DNA from: Tsukamurella pseudospumae
GTDB taxonomy: Bacteria > Actinomycetota > Actinomycetes > Mycobacteriales > Mycobacteriaceae
DNA: 64,000 nt
Reading direction: 5' to 3'
Assembly: GCF_001575205.1 (NCBI RefSeq)
Contig: NZ_LSRE01000010.1
Location: forward strand, 62,001 to 126,000
The translations under genes and the position numbers were made by a program. A model generated the notes under the pieces. That model was given only the letters and a program-made list of their open reading frames with translations, ran no database searches and was not told the DNA's origin. Below are positions 8,796 through 16,622 of the stretch, piece by piece. Every line of letters begins with the position of its first letter. The stretch's first letter is position 1.

Positions 8796-9218
8796 GTGCC
8801 CGACGCACCGCCGAGCGGACCCGACCTGGCCGCACTGCTCGCCCGCCTGTTCCCCCGCCTGATGGCGCTCGAGGAGCCGATCCTCGCCGCGGCGGGGGTC
8901 ACGATGTGGGAGTACGCGATCCTCAGCGAACTCGTCGCGGACACGGCGCTGTCGCAGGTCGAGTTGTCCCGGCGGACCGGGCGCGACACCACGAGACTCG
9001 GAAAGCATCTCATCGCCCTGAGTGAGCGCGGCCTCCTCGAGCGAGACCGCGCGAGCGACGGGCGACAGCGCACCGTCCGGCTGACCGGCGAAGGGCGGAC
9101 CCTGCAGGCTACTGCGAAGCGCGCGATCCGATCCGCCGAGGACGGCCTCCTGGCCGCATCCCTGTCCCCCACAGAAGCATCCGAGCTGCGTCGCATGCTC
9201 ACCGCGCTGGGGCGATGA
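8796..9218 (+). CDS. MarR-family transcriptional regulator
   Basis: The 140-aa protein has the MarR winged-helix layout: dimer helix with L-A-R-L-F-P-R-L-M, then T-M-W-E-Y-A-I-L-S-E-L, recognition-helix region L-S-Q-V-E-L-S-R-R-T-G-R-D-T-T-R-L-G-K-H-L, and the wing G-L-L-E-R-D-R-A-S-D-G-R-Q-R-T-V with the family's D-x-R motif. The GTG start at 8796 follows an AGGAGG site. The gene is divergent from a 123-aa hypothetical gene across a 24-bp palindrome, which should be its operator. The effector is unknown. Confidence 0.9.
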   Translation: MPDAPPSGPDLAALLARLFPRLMALEEPILAAAGVTMWEYAILSELVADTALSQVELSRRTGRDTTRLGKHLIALSERGLLERDRASDGRQRTVRLTGEGRTLQATAKRAIRSAEDGLLAASLSPTEASELRRMLTALGR

Positions 9219-9313
9219 CAGCTCCGTCGACCGTGCATCGGCGACAGCAGGGCCGGCCCGGCAGCCTGAGCCCCGACCGGGCAGCAGGTCCAACGTCTTG
9301 CCGGCACTCCCTC

Positions 9314-9330
9314 CTTGACCTCAGGTCAAG
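9314..9330. terminator. Hairpin between convergent marR and mftR ends
   Basis: CTTGACC, a 3-nt loop TCA, then GGTCAAG form a perfect 7-bp stem. It covers the mftR stop codon (9321-9323). It sits between two convergent genes, where a bidirectional terminator would be expected, but it lacks a T-tract. Confidence 0.4.
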
Positions 9331-9968
9331 AACCGTGCCGATCCGCCCACGGCATTGATGAGGAGATCGCCACCATCGCGCAAGAGCGCCTCGAGGTCAG
9401 CGTCCGGCTGCTGGAGCCACTGATCGTACGCGGCCAGCGCCACCCCCAGCGCCATCCACGCGATCGTCTGCGGAGCATGATCAGACGCCTCGACACCGAA
9501 GTGGCGCGCGACGTGCTCCGCAATGACCTGTCGCCAATCCGCATACATGAGCATCGAATGCGCCTGTAGTGCCGGCACAGTCAGGAGCAGGTGCATACGC
9601 CGCCGATGGTGCTCGCGTTCCGATTCCGGAACGCGGTTGAAGGCGATGATCGCATCGCGCAGCTCGGTGCCGAGCGTGCCGGTACCGGCCGCCTCGTCGA
9701 GCAGCCCGCGCAGACCCGCCAGATGGTCGTCGAACTCGCCCCAAGCGAGCGAGTTCTTCGACGGGTAGTAGCGGAAGAGAGTTCGTCGGGCTATCCCCGC
9801 GGCGGCGGCGATGTCATCGACGCTGGTCTCGTCGAAGCCGTTCTCGATGAACAGGTCGACCGCGATGTCACTGAGGTGGCCGCGCGTGGTCGCGGAGGGA
9901 CGCCCGCCGAGTGGTCCGCTGCGTCCGCGAGGAGCCACGTCGTCTGCCTTCTTTCTGCACGTTCCCAC
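9321..9968 (-). CDS. mftR: Mycofactocin-system TetR regulator MftR
   Basis: The 215-aa TetR-family protein has an N-terminal HTH: L-F-I-E-N-G-F-D-E-T-S-V-D-D-I-A-A-A-A-G followed by R-R-T-L-F-R-Y-Y-P-S-K, with the F-R-Y-Y-P-S-K signature of mycofactocin-linked regulators. It is divergent from mftA with 122 bp between, exactly where MftR sits in mycobacteria. There MftR represses mft genes and responds to long-chain acyl-CoA (family knowledge). ATG at 9968 is used; the first 20 residues are basic and disordered, so a later start is possible. The palindrome at 10048-10063 is one candidate operator. Confidence 0.85.
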   Translation of the reverse strand: MGTCRKKADDVAPRGRSGPLGGRPSATTRGHLSDIAVDLFIENGFDETSVDDIAAAAGIARRTLFRYYPSKNSLAWGEFDDHLAGLRGLLDEAAGTGTLGTELRDAIIAFNRVPESEREHHRRRMHLLLTVPALQAHSMLMYADWRQVIAEHVARHFGVEASDHAPQTIAWMALGVALAAYDQWLQQPDADLEALLRDGGDLLINAVGGSARFLT

Positions 9969-10047
9969 CGGTCGGGCACTGTGCGTGATCGTACGTCAGG
10001 AACAATTCCGCCGATTCCCTATGATTTTGCACCGAGTGCCATTACTG

Positions 10048-10063
10048 TGTGACGAGTCCCACA
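10048..10063. promoter_or_regulatory. TGTGA-N6-CCACA palindrome upstream of mftA
   Basis: TGTGA (10048-10052), six bases, then CCACA (10059-10063): one mismatch from the perfect TGTGA-N6-TCACA. It is centred 35.5 bp before the mftA ATG. Close relatives lie before mno (16576-16591) and before the second dehydrogenase (20556-20571). A TACTGT hexamer at 10043-10048 could be a -10 element overlapping it. Confidence 0.6.
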
Positions 10064-10090
10064 TCAGCAAGAACGAGGAGGTTGGTTCAC

Positions 10091-10183
10091 ATGCCCGACA
10101 AGGAGACCGCGACGCAGGATGAGCTCGTGACGGAATCGTTGGTGGAGGAAGTGTCCATCGACGGCATGTGCGGCGTGTACTGA
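10091..10183 (+). CDS. mftA: Mycofactocin precursor peptide MftA
   Basis: A 30-residue peptide: M-P-D-K-E-T at the start, an acidic middle (L-V-E-E), and the invariant C-terminus I-D-G-M-C-G-V-Y. The last two residues Val-Tyr are the only part kept in mycofactocin; MftC decarboxylates and cyclises them, and MftE releases the product. The gene is too short for usual ORF cut-offs. A GAGGAGG ribosome site at 10075-10081 lies before the ATG. The stop TGA shares its A with the ATG of mftB (10183), so precursor and binding protein are coupled. Confidence 0.97.
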   Translation: MPDKETATQDELVTESLVEEVSIDGMCGVY

Positions 10184-10539
10184 TGACCGTCGCGCACGCG
10201 CCGGCTCCCGGCGGCCCTGTGGCCGCCGGGGCCGACGCCCCCACCGATGACGTCGTGCCCTTCGACCCCGACGCCGCATGGTCGATCAACCCCCGCGTCG
10301 CGGTCCGCCCCGAGCCCTTCGGTGCGCTGCTGTACCACTTCGGCACCCGGAAGCTGTCCTTCCTCAAGAACCTCGTCGTCGTCGACGTGGTGCGGTCCCT
10401 GCATGAGCACCCGAGCGCTGCGGCCGCGCTCGACGCCGCGGGCATCGCCGCCGACCGACCCCTGTACCTCAGTGCGCTCGACGCGCTCGCCCGCTCCGGG
10501 ATGATCGTCCCGGTCACCGATCAGGAGCAACAGACATGA
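10183..10539 (+). CDS. mftB: Mycofactocin precursor-binding chaperone MftB
   Basis: The 118-aa protein is the RiPP-recognition (PqqD-like) component that binds MftA and presents it to MftC. The core W-S-I-N-P-R-V-A-V-R-P-E-P-F-G-A-L-L-Y-H-F-G-T-R (in two halves about residues 33-56) is typical of MftB, with K-L-S-F-L-K-N following and a helical C-terminal part. Start chosen at 10183, overlapping the mftA stop by one base; the frame extends 15 bp further into mftA. Its end overlaps the start of mftC by 4 bp (ATGA). Confidence 0.95.
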   Translation: MTVAHAPAPGGPVAAGADAPTDDVVPFDPDAAWSINPRVAVRPEPFGALLYHFGTRKLSFLKNLVVVDVVRSLHEHPSAAAALDAAGIAADRPLYLSALDALARSGMIVPVTDQEQQT

Positions 10540-11774
10540 CCACCCTCGAAAGGCCCCGCCCCGCCCCTGTCGGTCGGCTCGTCGACCAGTTCGAACGCGG
10601 CCTCGACGCCCCCATCTGCCTCACCTGGGAGCTCACCTACGCCTGCAACCTCGCGTGCGTGCACTGCCTTTCCAGCTCGGGCAAGCGCGATCCGCGCGAG
10701 CTCAGCACCGAGCAGTGCAAGGCCATCATCGACGAGCTGCAGCGCATGCAGGTCTTCTACGTCAACATCGGCGGCGGCGAGCCCACCGTTCGTCCGGACT
10801 TCTGGGAGCTCGTGGACTACGCCACCAGCCACCAGGTGGGCGTGAAGTTCTCCACCAACGGCCTCCGCATCACCCCCGAGGTCGCGCAGCGGCTCGCCGC
10901 CTCGGACTACGTGGACGTCCAGATCTCCCTCGACGGTGCCACGGCCGAGGTCAACGACGCCGTCCGCGGGCCCGGCTCCTTCGCCATGGCGATCAAGGCC
11001 CTCGAGAACCTCTCCGCCGCGGGCTTCCGTGACGCCAAGATCAGCGTCGTCACCACAAGGCAGAACGTGGGCCAGCTCGACGAGTTCAAGGCCCTCGCCG
11101 ACCGCTACGGCGCCACCCTGCGCATCACTCGGCTGCGCCCCTCCGGCCGCGGCGCCGACGTGTGGGACGACCTGCACCCCCTGCCCGAGCAGCAGCGCGA
11201 GCTCTACGACTGGCTCGTCGCCCACGGTGAAGGTGTGCTCACCGGGGATTCGTTCTTCCACCTCTCCGCGTTCGGCGGGAACGACGGTGCCGGTGCTCTG
11301 CCCGGCCTCAACCTGTGCGGCGCGGGACGGGTGGTGTGTCTCATCGACCCCGTCGGCGACGTGTACGCCTGTCCCTTCGCCATCCACGAGAACTTCCTCG
11401 CCGGAAACATCCTCGCGAACGGGGGATTCCAAGAGGTCTGGCAGCGCTCCGACCTGTTCCGCTCGCTCCGTGAGCCGCAGAGCGCGGGCGCATGCACGCA
11501 GTGCAGCTTCTTCGACTCGTGCCGCGGCGGCTGCATGGCCGCGAAGTTCTTCACCGGACTTCCGCTCGACGGGCCCGACCCGGAATGCGTACAGGGCTAC
11601 GGCGAATCACTGCTCGCCGGCGAGCGCAGCAAGCCGACCGCCAACAAGGACCACTCTCGCGGCGTCCCCTTGAAGCTCATGACCCGCCCGCCGTCACGCG
11701 ACTGCGACGAGAACCCGCTCGCCGGGTTCGCCCCGACGACCAGTAGCGGATGCTCGGCATCCGGCTGCTCCTGA
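10536..11774 (+). CDS. mftC: Mycofactocin radical SAM maturase MftC
   Basis: MftC uses two S-adenosylmethionine-dependent steps to oxidatively decarboxylate the terminal Tyr of MftA and then form a Val-Tyr lactam. In this 412-aa protein the radical SAM cluster motif is C37-x3-C41-x2-C44, followed by N-I-G-G-G-E-P-T (SAM-binding G-G-E). The SPASM region has N-L-C-G-A-G, V-Y-A-C-P, C-T-Q-C-S-F-F-D-S-C-R-G-G-C and P-E-C, enough Cys for two auxiliary clusters. The C-terminal tail ends S-G-C-S-A-S-G-C-S, with two extra cysteines of unknown use. Overlaps mftB by 4 bp. Confidence 0.97.
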   Translation: MTTLERPRPAPVGRLVDQFERGLDAPICLTWELTYACNLACVHCLSSSGKRDPRELSTEQCKAIIDELQRMQVFYVNIGGGEPTVRPDFWELVDYATSHQVGVKFSTNGLRITPEVAQRLAASDYVDVQISLDGATAEVNDAVRGPGSFAMAIKALENLSAAGFRDAKISVVTTRQNVGQLDEFKALADRYGATLRITRLRPSGRGADVWDDLHPLPEQQRELYDWLVAHGEGVLTGDSFFHLSAFGGNDGAGALPGLNLCGAGRVVCLIDPVGDVYACPFAIHENFLAGNILANGGFQEVWQRSDLFRSLREPQSAGACTQCSFFDSCRGGCMAAKFFTGLPLDGPDPECVQGYGESLLAGERSKPTANKDHSRGVPLKLMTRPPSRDCDENPLAGFAPTTSSGCSASGCS

Positions 11775-11791
11775 CATCCGAGGAACCCATC

Positions 11792-13009
11792 ATGTCCCGA
11801 CTGTCCGCACTCGCCGAGCGCAACCCGTGGCGGCGCAATCCTTGGTTCGAGTCCGTCCACGAGGCCCAGAACCGCGCACGCAAACGCCTGCCGCGCACCG
11901 TCTATTCGTCGCTCATCGCCGGCACGCAGGGTGGTGTCACGCTCAATGACAACACCCGCGCCTTCACCGAGCTGGGCTTCGCGCCGCACGTGGTCGGCGC
12001 GAAGGCCGAGCGCGGCCTCACCACGAAAGTAATGGGGCAGGAGCTCTCCCTCCCGGTGATGATCTCCCCGACGGGCGTCCAGGCCGTCGACCCCGACGGC
12101 GAGGTGGCGGTTGCCCGTGCGGCCGCCGCCCGTGGCACTGCGATGGGACTGTCCAGCTTCGCCAGCAAGCCGGTCGAGGAAGTGACCGCGGTCAACGACA
12201 AAGTGTTCTTCCAGATCTACTGGCTCGGTAGCCGTGAGGAGATCCTGGCACGCGCGCAGCGCGCAAAGGAGGCCGGCTGCACCGGTCTGATCGTCACCAC
12301 CGACTGGGTCTTCAACATCGGCCGTGACTGGGGCAGCCCCGAGATCCCTGAGAAGGTGGATCTCAAGGCCCTCGCGCGACTCGCCCCCGAGGTCGTCGTC
12401 AAGCCGCGGTACGCGCTCGACTGGATTCGTGACGGCCGCATCGTTGTCCCCGACCTGACCACACCCAACCTGGTGGGCCGCGGCGAGACCGGCCCCACCT
12501 TCTTCGGCGCCTACGGCCAGTGGATGAACACACCCCCTCCCACCTGGGAGGACCTGCAGTGGCTGCGCGAGCAGTGGGGCGGCGAGTTCATGGTCAAGGG
12601 CATCACCCGCATCGACGACGCCAAGCGCGCCGTCGACATCGGCGCCACCGCCATCTCCGTGTCCAACCACGGCGGTAACAACCTCGACGGGACGCCCGCG
12701 ACCATCCGCGTGCTCGGTCCGATCGCCGACGCCGTCGGCAACGACCTCGACGTCCTGCTCGACGGCGGGATCCGCCGCGGCAGCGACGTGGTCAAAGCGC
12801 TCGCCCTGGGCGCCAAAGCCGTCATGATCGGTCGCGCCTACCTGTGGGGTCTGGCGGCCAACGGTCAGGCCGGCGTCGAGAACGTCCTCGACCTGCTGCG
12901 CATGGGCGTCGACTCCACCCTCCTGGGGCTGGGCGTCGGCGACGTCGCGGAGCTGAGTCGGGATGACCTGATCATCCCTGAAGGCTTCGATCGAGTCCTC
13001 GGCGCGTGA
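11792..13009 (+). CDS. mftD: Pre-mycofactocin synthase MftD (FMN-dependent)
   Basis: MftD oxidatively deaminates the cyclised AHDP intermediate to give the redox-active alpha-keto amide pre-mycofactocin. The 405-aa protein has the alpha-hydroxyacid-dehydrogenase fold: L-P-V-M-I-S-P-T-G near residue 85, M-V-K-G-I-T-R with the FMN-binding Lys, I-S-V-S-N-H-G-G-N-N-L-D-G with the catalytic His, and L-L-D-G-G-I-R-R-G-S-D-V-V-K at the phosphate site. The frame opens at 11750 inside mftC, but M-S-R-L-S-A-L at 11792 follows a GAGG site and gives the usual length. Confidence 0.95.
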   Translation: MSRLSALAERNPWRRNPWFESVHEAQNRARKRLPRTVYSSLIAGTQGGVTLNDNTRAFTELGFAPHVVGAKAERGLTTKVMGQELSLPVMISPTGVQAVDPDGEVAVARAAAARGTAMGLSSFASKPVEEVTAVNDKVFFQIYWLGSREEILARAQRAKEAGCTGLIVTTDWVFNIGRDWGSPEIPEKVDLKALARLAPEVVVKPRYALDWIRDGRIVVPDLTTPNLVGRGETGPTFFGAYGQWMNTPPPTWEDLQWLREQWGGEFMVKGITRIDDAKRAVDIGATAISVSNHGGNNLDGTPATIRVLGPIADAVGNDLDVLLDGGIRRGSDVVKALALGAKAVMIGRAYLWGLAANGQAGVENVLDLLRMGVDSTLLGLGVGDVAELSRDDLIIPEGFDRVLGA

Positions 13010-13010
13010 G

Positions 13011-13727
13011 ATGACCGAGCTCGCCGCGCTGTCCTGGCCGGAGGTTCCTCCGGCCGGAGTGGTGCTGGTCGTGCCGGTCGGCTCCGTCGAACAGCACGGT
13101 CCGCACCTGCCACTCGACACCGACACCCGGATCGCCGCCGTGATCGCACGGCGTGCCGTCGAGCTGCTCGCCGTCCGACCTCGAGCCGACGGCGCCGTCG
13201 TGCTCGCCCCGGCCCTGCCCTACGGCGCCTCGGGCGAGCACGAGGGCTTCCCGGGAACCGTGTCGATCGGTTCGGCTGCGTTGGAGTTGATCCTGGTCGA
13301 GTTGGGGCGCAGCGCAACTCGGTGGGTCTCCCGGATAGCCCTCGTCAACGGGCACGGCGGTAACCTCGATGCGTTGCGCGCTGCGGTCGCGCTGCTCCGT
13401 TCCGAGGGCCGCGATGTCGCCTGGTTCCCCTGCGCCTTCCCGGGAGGCGATGCCCACGCGGGCGAGACGGAGACCTCCGTCCTCCTCGCTGAGGACCCCG
13501 GCGGCGTTCGTACCGATCGGATCGCGCCCGGGGTCACAACGCCGATCGGCGCCCTGCTCGATAGGCTGCGCGCCGAGGGCGTCGCCGGGGTGGCGCCGAA
13601 CGGTGTCCTCGGCGATCCGACCGCCGCCTCGGCTGAGCGCGGCGTTCTGCTCGTCGACGCGCTCGCTACGCACCTGAGGACGGCCGTGGCGCAGTGGAAC
13701 CCCGATGACACCGGGCGGCTGCGGTGA
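13011..13727 (+). CDS. mftE: Mycofactocin peptidase MftE (creatininase family)
   Basis: This 238-aa metallopeptidase cuts the modified C-terminal dipeptide from MftA. Metal-binding blocks are visible: V-G-S-V-E-Q-H-G-P-H-L-P-L-D-T-D near residue 24, G-A-S-G-E-H-E-G-F-P-G-T, N-G-H-G-G-N, and G-D-A-H-A-G-E-T-E-T-S. The order E/H, D, H, E matches creatininase-like enzymes. ATG starts 2 bp after the mftD stop, and the stop overlaps the GTG of mftF. Confidence 0.95.
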   Translation: MTELAALSWPEVPPAGVVLVVPVGSVEQHGPHLPLDTDTRIAAVIARRAVELLAVRPRADGAVVLAPALPYGASGEHEGFPGTVSIGSAALELILVELGRSATRWVSRIALVNGHGGNLDALRAAVALLRSEGRDVAWFPCAFPGGDAHAGETETSVLLAEDPGGVRTDRIAPGVTTPIGALLDRLRAEGVAGVAPNGVLGDPTAASAERGVLLVDALATHLRTAVAQWNPDDTGRLR

Positions 13728-15151
13728 ATGGGGCCGGGGTTCAGGATCTTCCTGATGGCTTCACCGTGCGGATCGCGCCGAGCTGCGCCCGTCGCGGGCG
13801 CTACCTCGTCGGCGGCTCACCGCTGCGCGTACTCACCCTCTCCGCGCGTGCAGCCGACATGATCGACGCCGGGGGAATCCTGCGCGTCACGGGCGACGGC
13901 GAGCGTCGGCTCGCCCGCAAACTCCTCGACGCCGGGGTCGCAGACCCCGTCCCGGCAGCGTCATCGGGCACCGGCGCCGTCTCGGATCCGAGGGTGACGG
14001 TCGTGATCCCGGTGCATGCCAACCAGTCCGGCATCGACCGACTGCTGCGGGCACTACCCGAGCTGCCGGTGATCGTCGTCGACGATGCCTCCCCGCAGCC
14101 GATCACGGTGCCTGATTCCGCGCTGACCCGTGTCCTGCGTCTGCCCCGCAACGAGGGGCCCGCTGCCGCGCGCAATCACGGAGCCGCCCTCGCAGCTACC
14201 GAGGTGGTCGCGTTTCTCGACTCAGATACCGTCCCCCGTCCCGGATGGCTGCGGAATGCGCTATGGCACTTCGCGGATCCCACGGTCGCTCTGGTCGCCC
14301 CGCGGATCGTCGGGCTCCGTCGCCCGGGTCGATACTCGCCGATGACGCAATACGCCGATCGTCATTCGAGTCTGGACATGGGGCCGCGACCGGCCGCCGC
14401 GGCACCGGGGCGGCCCCTCTCGTACGTTCCCTCCGCAGCGCTTCTCGCGCGGCGTGCGGCGCTCGATGCGGTCGGTGGCTTCGAATCGTCCCTGCGTGTG
14501 GCGGAGGATGTCGACCTGTGCTGGCGGCTGGCCGCATCGGGGTGGACAGTCCGGTACGAACCCGCGGCACACGTGGCGCACGAACACCGGTACACGTTGC
14601 GAGAGCTGTTGGGCCGCCGCCGGTTCTACGGTACCGGCGCCGCAGAGCTGGCCTCCCGGCACGGCGCCGCTGCGGCGCCGGTGGTCTCCACGCCGACAGG
14701 GATCGCCGCCACAGTGGGGCTGCTCTCCTGCACCACGAGCGGCACGATCGTGGCGGCGGGGGTGTACCTGTGGATGTTCGTACGCCTGCGCGCGGCGTTG
14801 CGCGCGGTGCCCGGTGGTCGCGCCCTGGCGGCCGTGAACGTGGCCCGCGCCGCGTGGTTCGGGACGCTCCAGGGCTGGTCCTCGATGCTCCGGCACCACT
14901 GGCCGATCGCCCTGGTCGCCGGCCTCGTACTGCCCCGATTCCGGCGTCGTCTGCTGGCCGCCGCGGCGGCTGAGGCCGCAGCAACGTGGGCGGCGCAGAT
15001 CATCACCGAACCGCACGCGCACCAACTCGACCCGCTGTCCTGGGCAGTGCTGCACCGGTGCGACGACCTGGCCTACGGCCTGGGAGTGTGGCAGGGCGCG
15101 CTCAGACACCGCGATCCCGCGGCGTTGTATCCGGTGATCATGGGCAGATGA
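13724..15151 (+). CDS. mftF: Mycofactocin glycosyltransferase MftF
   Basis: MftF decorates pre-mycofactocin with beta-1,4-linked glucose units. The 475-aa protein has an N-terminal winged region, then a GT-A (GT2) domain: V-T-V-V-I-P-V-H at about residue 88, V-V-D-D-A-S, L-R-L-P-R-N-E-G-P-A-A-A-R-N-H-G, F-L-D-S-D-T-V-P (DxD), V-A-E-D-V-D-L-C-W-R-L (ED motif). The C-terminal half holds hydrophobic segments suggesting membrane association. GTG start at 13724 overlaps the mftE stop; the stop overlaps the mftG ATG. Confidence 0.94.
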   Translation: MNGAGVQDLPDGFTVRIAPSCARRGRYLVGGSPLRVLTLSARAADMIDAGGILRVTGDGERRLARKLLDAGVADPVPAASSGTGAVSDPRVTVVIPVHANQSGIDRLLRALPELPVIVVDDASPQPITVPDSALTRVLRLPRNEGPAAARNHGAALAATEVVAFLDSDTVPRPGWLRNALWHFADPTVALVAPRIVGLRRPGRYSPMTQYADRHSSLDMGPRPAAAAPGRPLSYVPSAALLARRAALDAVGGFESSLRVAEDVDLCWRLAASGWTVRYEPAAHVAHEHRYTLRELLGRRRFYGTGAAELASRHGAAAAPVVSTPTGIAATVGLLSCTTSGTIVAAGVYLWMFVRLRAALRAVPGGRALAAVNVARAAWFGTLQGWSSMLRHHWPIALVAGLVLPRFRRRLLAAAAAEAAATWAAQIITEPHAHQLDPLSWAVLHRCDDLAYGLGVWQGALRHRDPAALYPVIMGR

Positions 15152-16464
15152 ACGCGCCGGATGTGGTGGTGATCGGCGCGGGGAGCGCCGGCTGCCTCGT
15201 CGCGGCACACCTAGCGCGCGACCGAACGCGCCGGGTGCTCCTTCTCGAGCGCGGCCCGCTGGCCGTGCCCGAACAGGCGATCACGGAATTGACCACCCTG
15301 CCGATCGGCCCGGGTGCCGAGAGGGTTCTGCGCCGCCAAGAGACGCGCGGTCGGGACATTGTGCGCGGCACAGGAATCGGTGGCTCATCTGTCGTGAACG
15401 GCGGATACTTTCTGAGGGGCCACCTCGACGACTATCGCGCGTGGCCGTGGTCGCTCGATGAGATCACTGCCGGCTTCGAAGAGCTCGAGCCACAGATGCG
15501 GGCATCGCCGTTCACCGACGACGAGCTCGGTGAGGTCGCCACCGCCTTCGAGAAGTATTGGCGGGCCCGCTCCCCGCGCGATGTCGGCGCCCCGACCGGA
15601 TATGCGAAGCCTGCCCAGAGGGCGCGAACCACACCCGACTCCAGTGCGTGGCCCACAGTGGGGATCAATCGGGTTCGCTCGAATCGAACAGGTGGACACC
15701 GCTGGACGGTGGCCGATGCCTTCCTCCGGGGCGGCGCCTCCGGCCCGGAGCTCCGACGCGGAGTCGGCCTCGCTCTGCTCGGCACCCCGGGACGAGTCAC
15801 CGGGGTGCTCACCGACGGTGGCCGGATCGACTGCGGCGAGATCGTTCTCGCTGCCGGCACGCTCGGTTCGGGAGCCCTGCTGGCGCCCCTGCTGGGGCCA
15901 CTGATCACCCACGAGCATCCGGAGACCTTGGTGCGGTTCGCGCCGATGGGTCCGCTGCGCCGCAACCCCTTGCTTCAGACCGTCCTGCACACCGATCCAG
16001 GGATCGAGATTCGTTGTTATTCAGATGACTTCGCGCGCTACGTCGCTGGACTGCCGGCGAGCGGAGTATGCGTCGGAGTCGCTGATATGACGCATCCGAC
16101 GATCGGCACGATCCGGCCGGGAGGCAACGCCGACGCGGTCGAACTCGACCTCGGAGTGCCGGACGAGAACTCCCGTGCGCGCATGGCGGACGCAGCCGCG
16201 CAGGTGGTCGACATGCTCGAATCCCCGGAGTTCGCGCACCTCGTCCGTCCGGGCACCGTGGCAGTGGACCAGTCTCCCGGAATGTCCTCGCACGCCTGGG
16301 GAACCGTGCCGCTGGGGACCCACTCCGCGCAGGACGGATCGGTCTTGGGCGTCACCGGACTGCGGGTCGTCGACGGCTCGGTACTGCCGGGTCCGCTGCG
16401 CAGCGGACCGCATGCGAGTGTGCTCATGACTGCGGGGCGGATCGCGCAGCGCTTGGTCTCCTGA
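15148..16464 (+). CDS. mftG: GMC-family mycofactocin dehydrogenase MftG
   Basis: The 438-aa flavoprotein has the FAD dinucleotide motif V-V-V-I-G-A-G-S-A-G-C-L near residue 6, then L-L-L-E-R-G, the GMC signature G-T-G-I-G-G-S-S-V-V-N-G-G-Y, and a C-terminal S-S-H-A-W-G-T-V-P-L-G with the catalytic His, followed by L-R-V-V-D-G-S-V-L-P. In mycobacteria MftG re-oxidises reduced mycofactocin and passes electrons towards respiration, which alcohol growth needs. The frame runs open from 14986, but M-N-A-P-D-V at 15148 overlaps the mftF stop (ATGA) and starts right before the FAD motif. Last gene of the mftA-G operon. Confidence 0.94.
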   Translation: MNAPDVVVIGAGSAGCLVAAHLARDRTRRVLLLERGPLAVPEQAITELTTLPIGPGAERVLRRQETRGRDIVRGTGIGGSSVVNGGYFLRGHLDDYRAWPWSLDEITAGFEELEPQMRASPFTDDELGEVATAFEKYWRARSPRDVGAPTGYAKPAQRARTTPDSSAWPTVGINRVRSNRTGGHRWTVADAFLRGGASGPELRRGVGLALLGTPGRVTGVLTDGGRIDCGEIVLAAGTLGSGALLAPLLGPLITHEHPETLVRFAPMGPLRRNPLLQTVLHTDPGIEIRCYSDDFARYVAGLPASGVCVGVADMTHPTIGTIRPGGNADAVELDLGVPDENSRARMADAAAQVVDMLESPEFAHLVRPGTVAVDQSPGMSSHAWGTVPLGTHSAQDGSVLGVTGLRVVDGSVLPGPLRSGPHASVLMTAGRIAQRLVS

Positions 16465-16484
16465 CCGTCCGGGCGAGGGTGGGA

Positions 16485-16502
16485 CCTGTCCGTTCGGACG
16501 GG
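16485..16502 (+). terminator. Possible hairpin after mftG
   Basis: CCTGTCC, loop GTTC, GGACGGG form a 7-bp stem with one G-T pair, 20 bp after the mftG stop. There is no T-tract; weak evidence for a terminator. Confidence 0.3.
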
Positions 16503-16575
16503 ATGGGTGTGGTCGACCGTACGGTTGTCACTCCAGCTCTTTCCGGGCCATGGCCCAGCGGGCCAGAGTGGCTCC

Positions 16576-16591
16576 TGTGAGGCGCATCACA
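16576..16591. promoter_or_regulatory. Perfect TGTGA-N6-TCACA palindrome upstream of mno
   Basis: TGTGA (16576-16580), GGCGCA, TCACA (16587-16591) is an exact match to the CRP/FNR-type consensus. It is centred 39.5 bp before the mno ATG. It is the best of three related sites in the mycofactocin block. Possible binders are a CRP-like protein, MnoR, or MftR; the sequence alone does not decide. Confidence 0.7.
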
Positions 16592-16622
16592 AGCCTCCGC
16601 CCCCGACTCAAGGAGCCACGTC

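Noticed and set aside
16545-16556. GGGCCATGGCCC palindrome before mno considered as an operator
   Set aside because: Short GC palindromes of this type are common by chance here, and it has no copies before the related genes, unlike the TGTGA-N6-TCACA motif.
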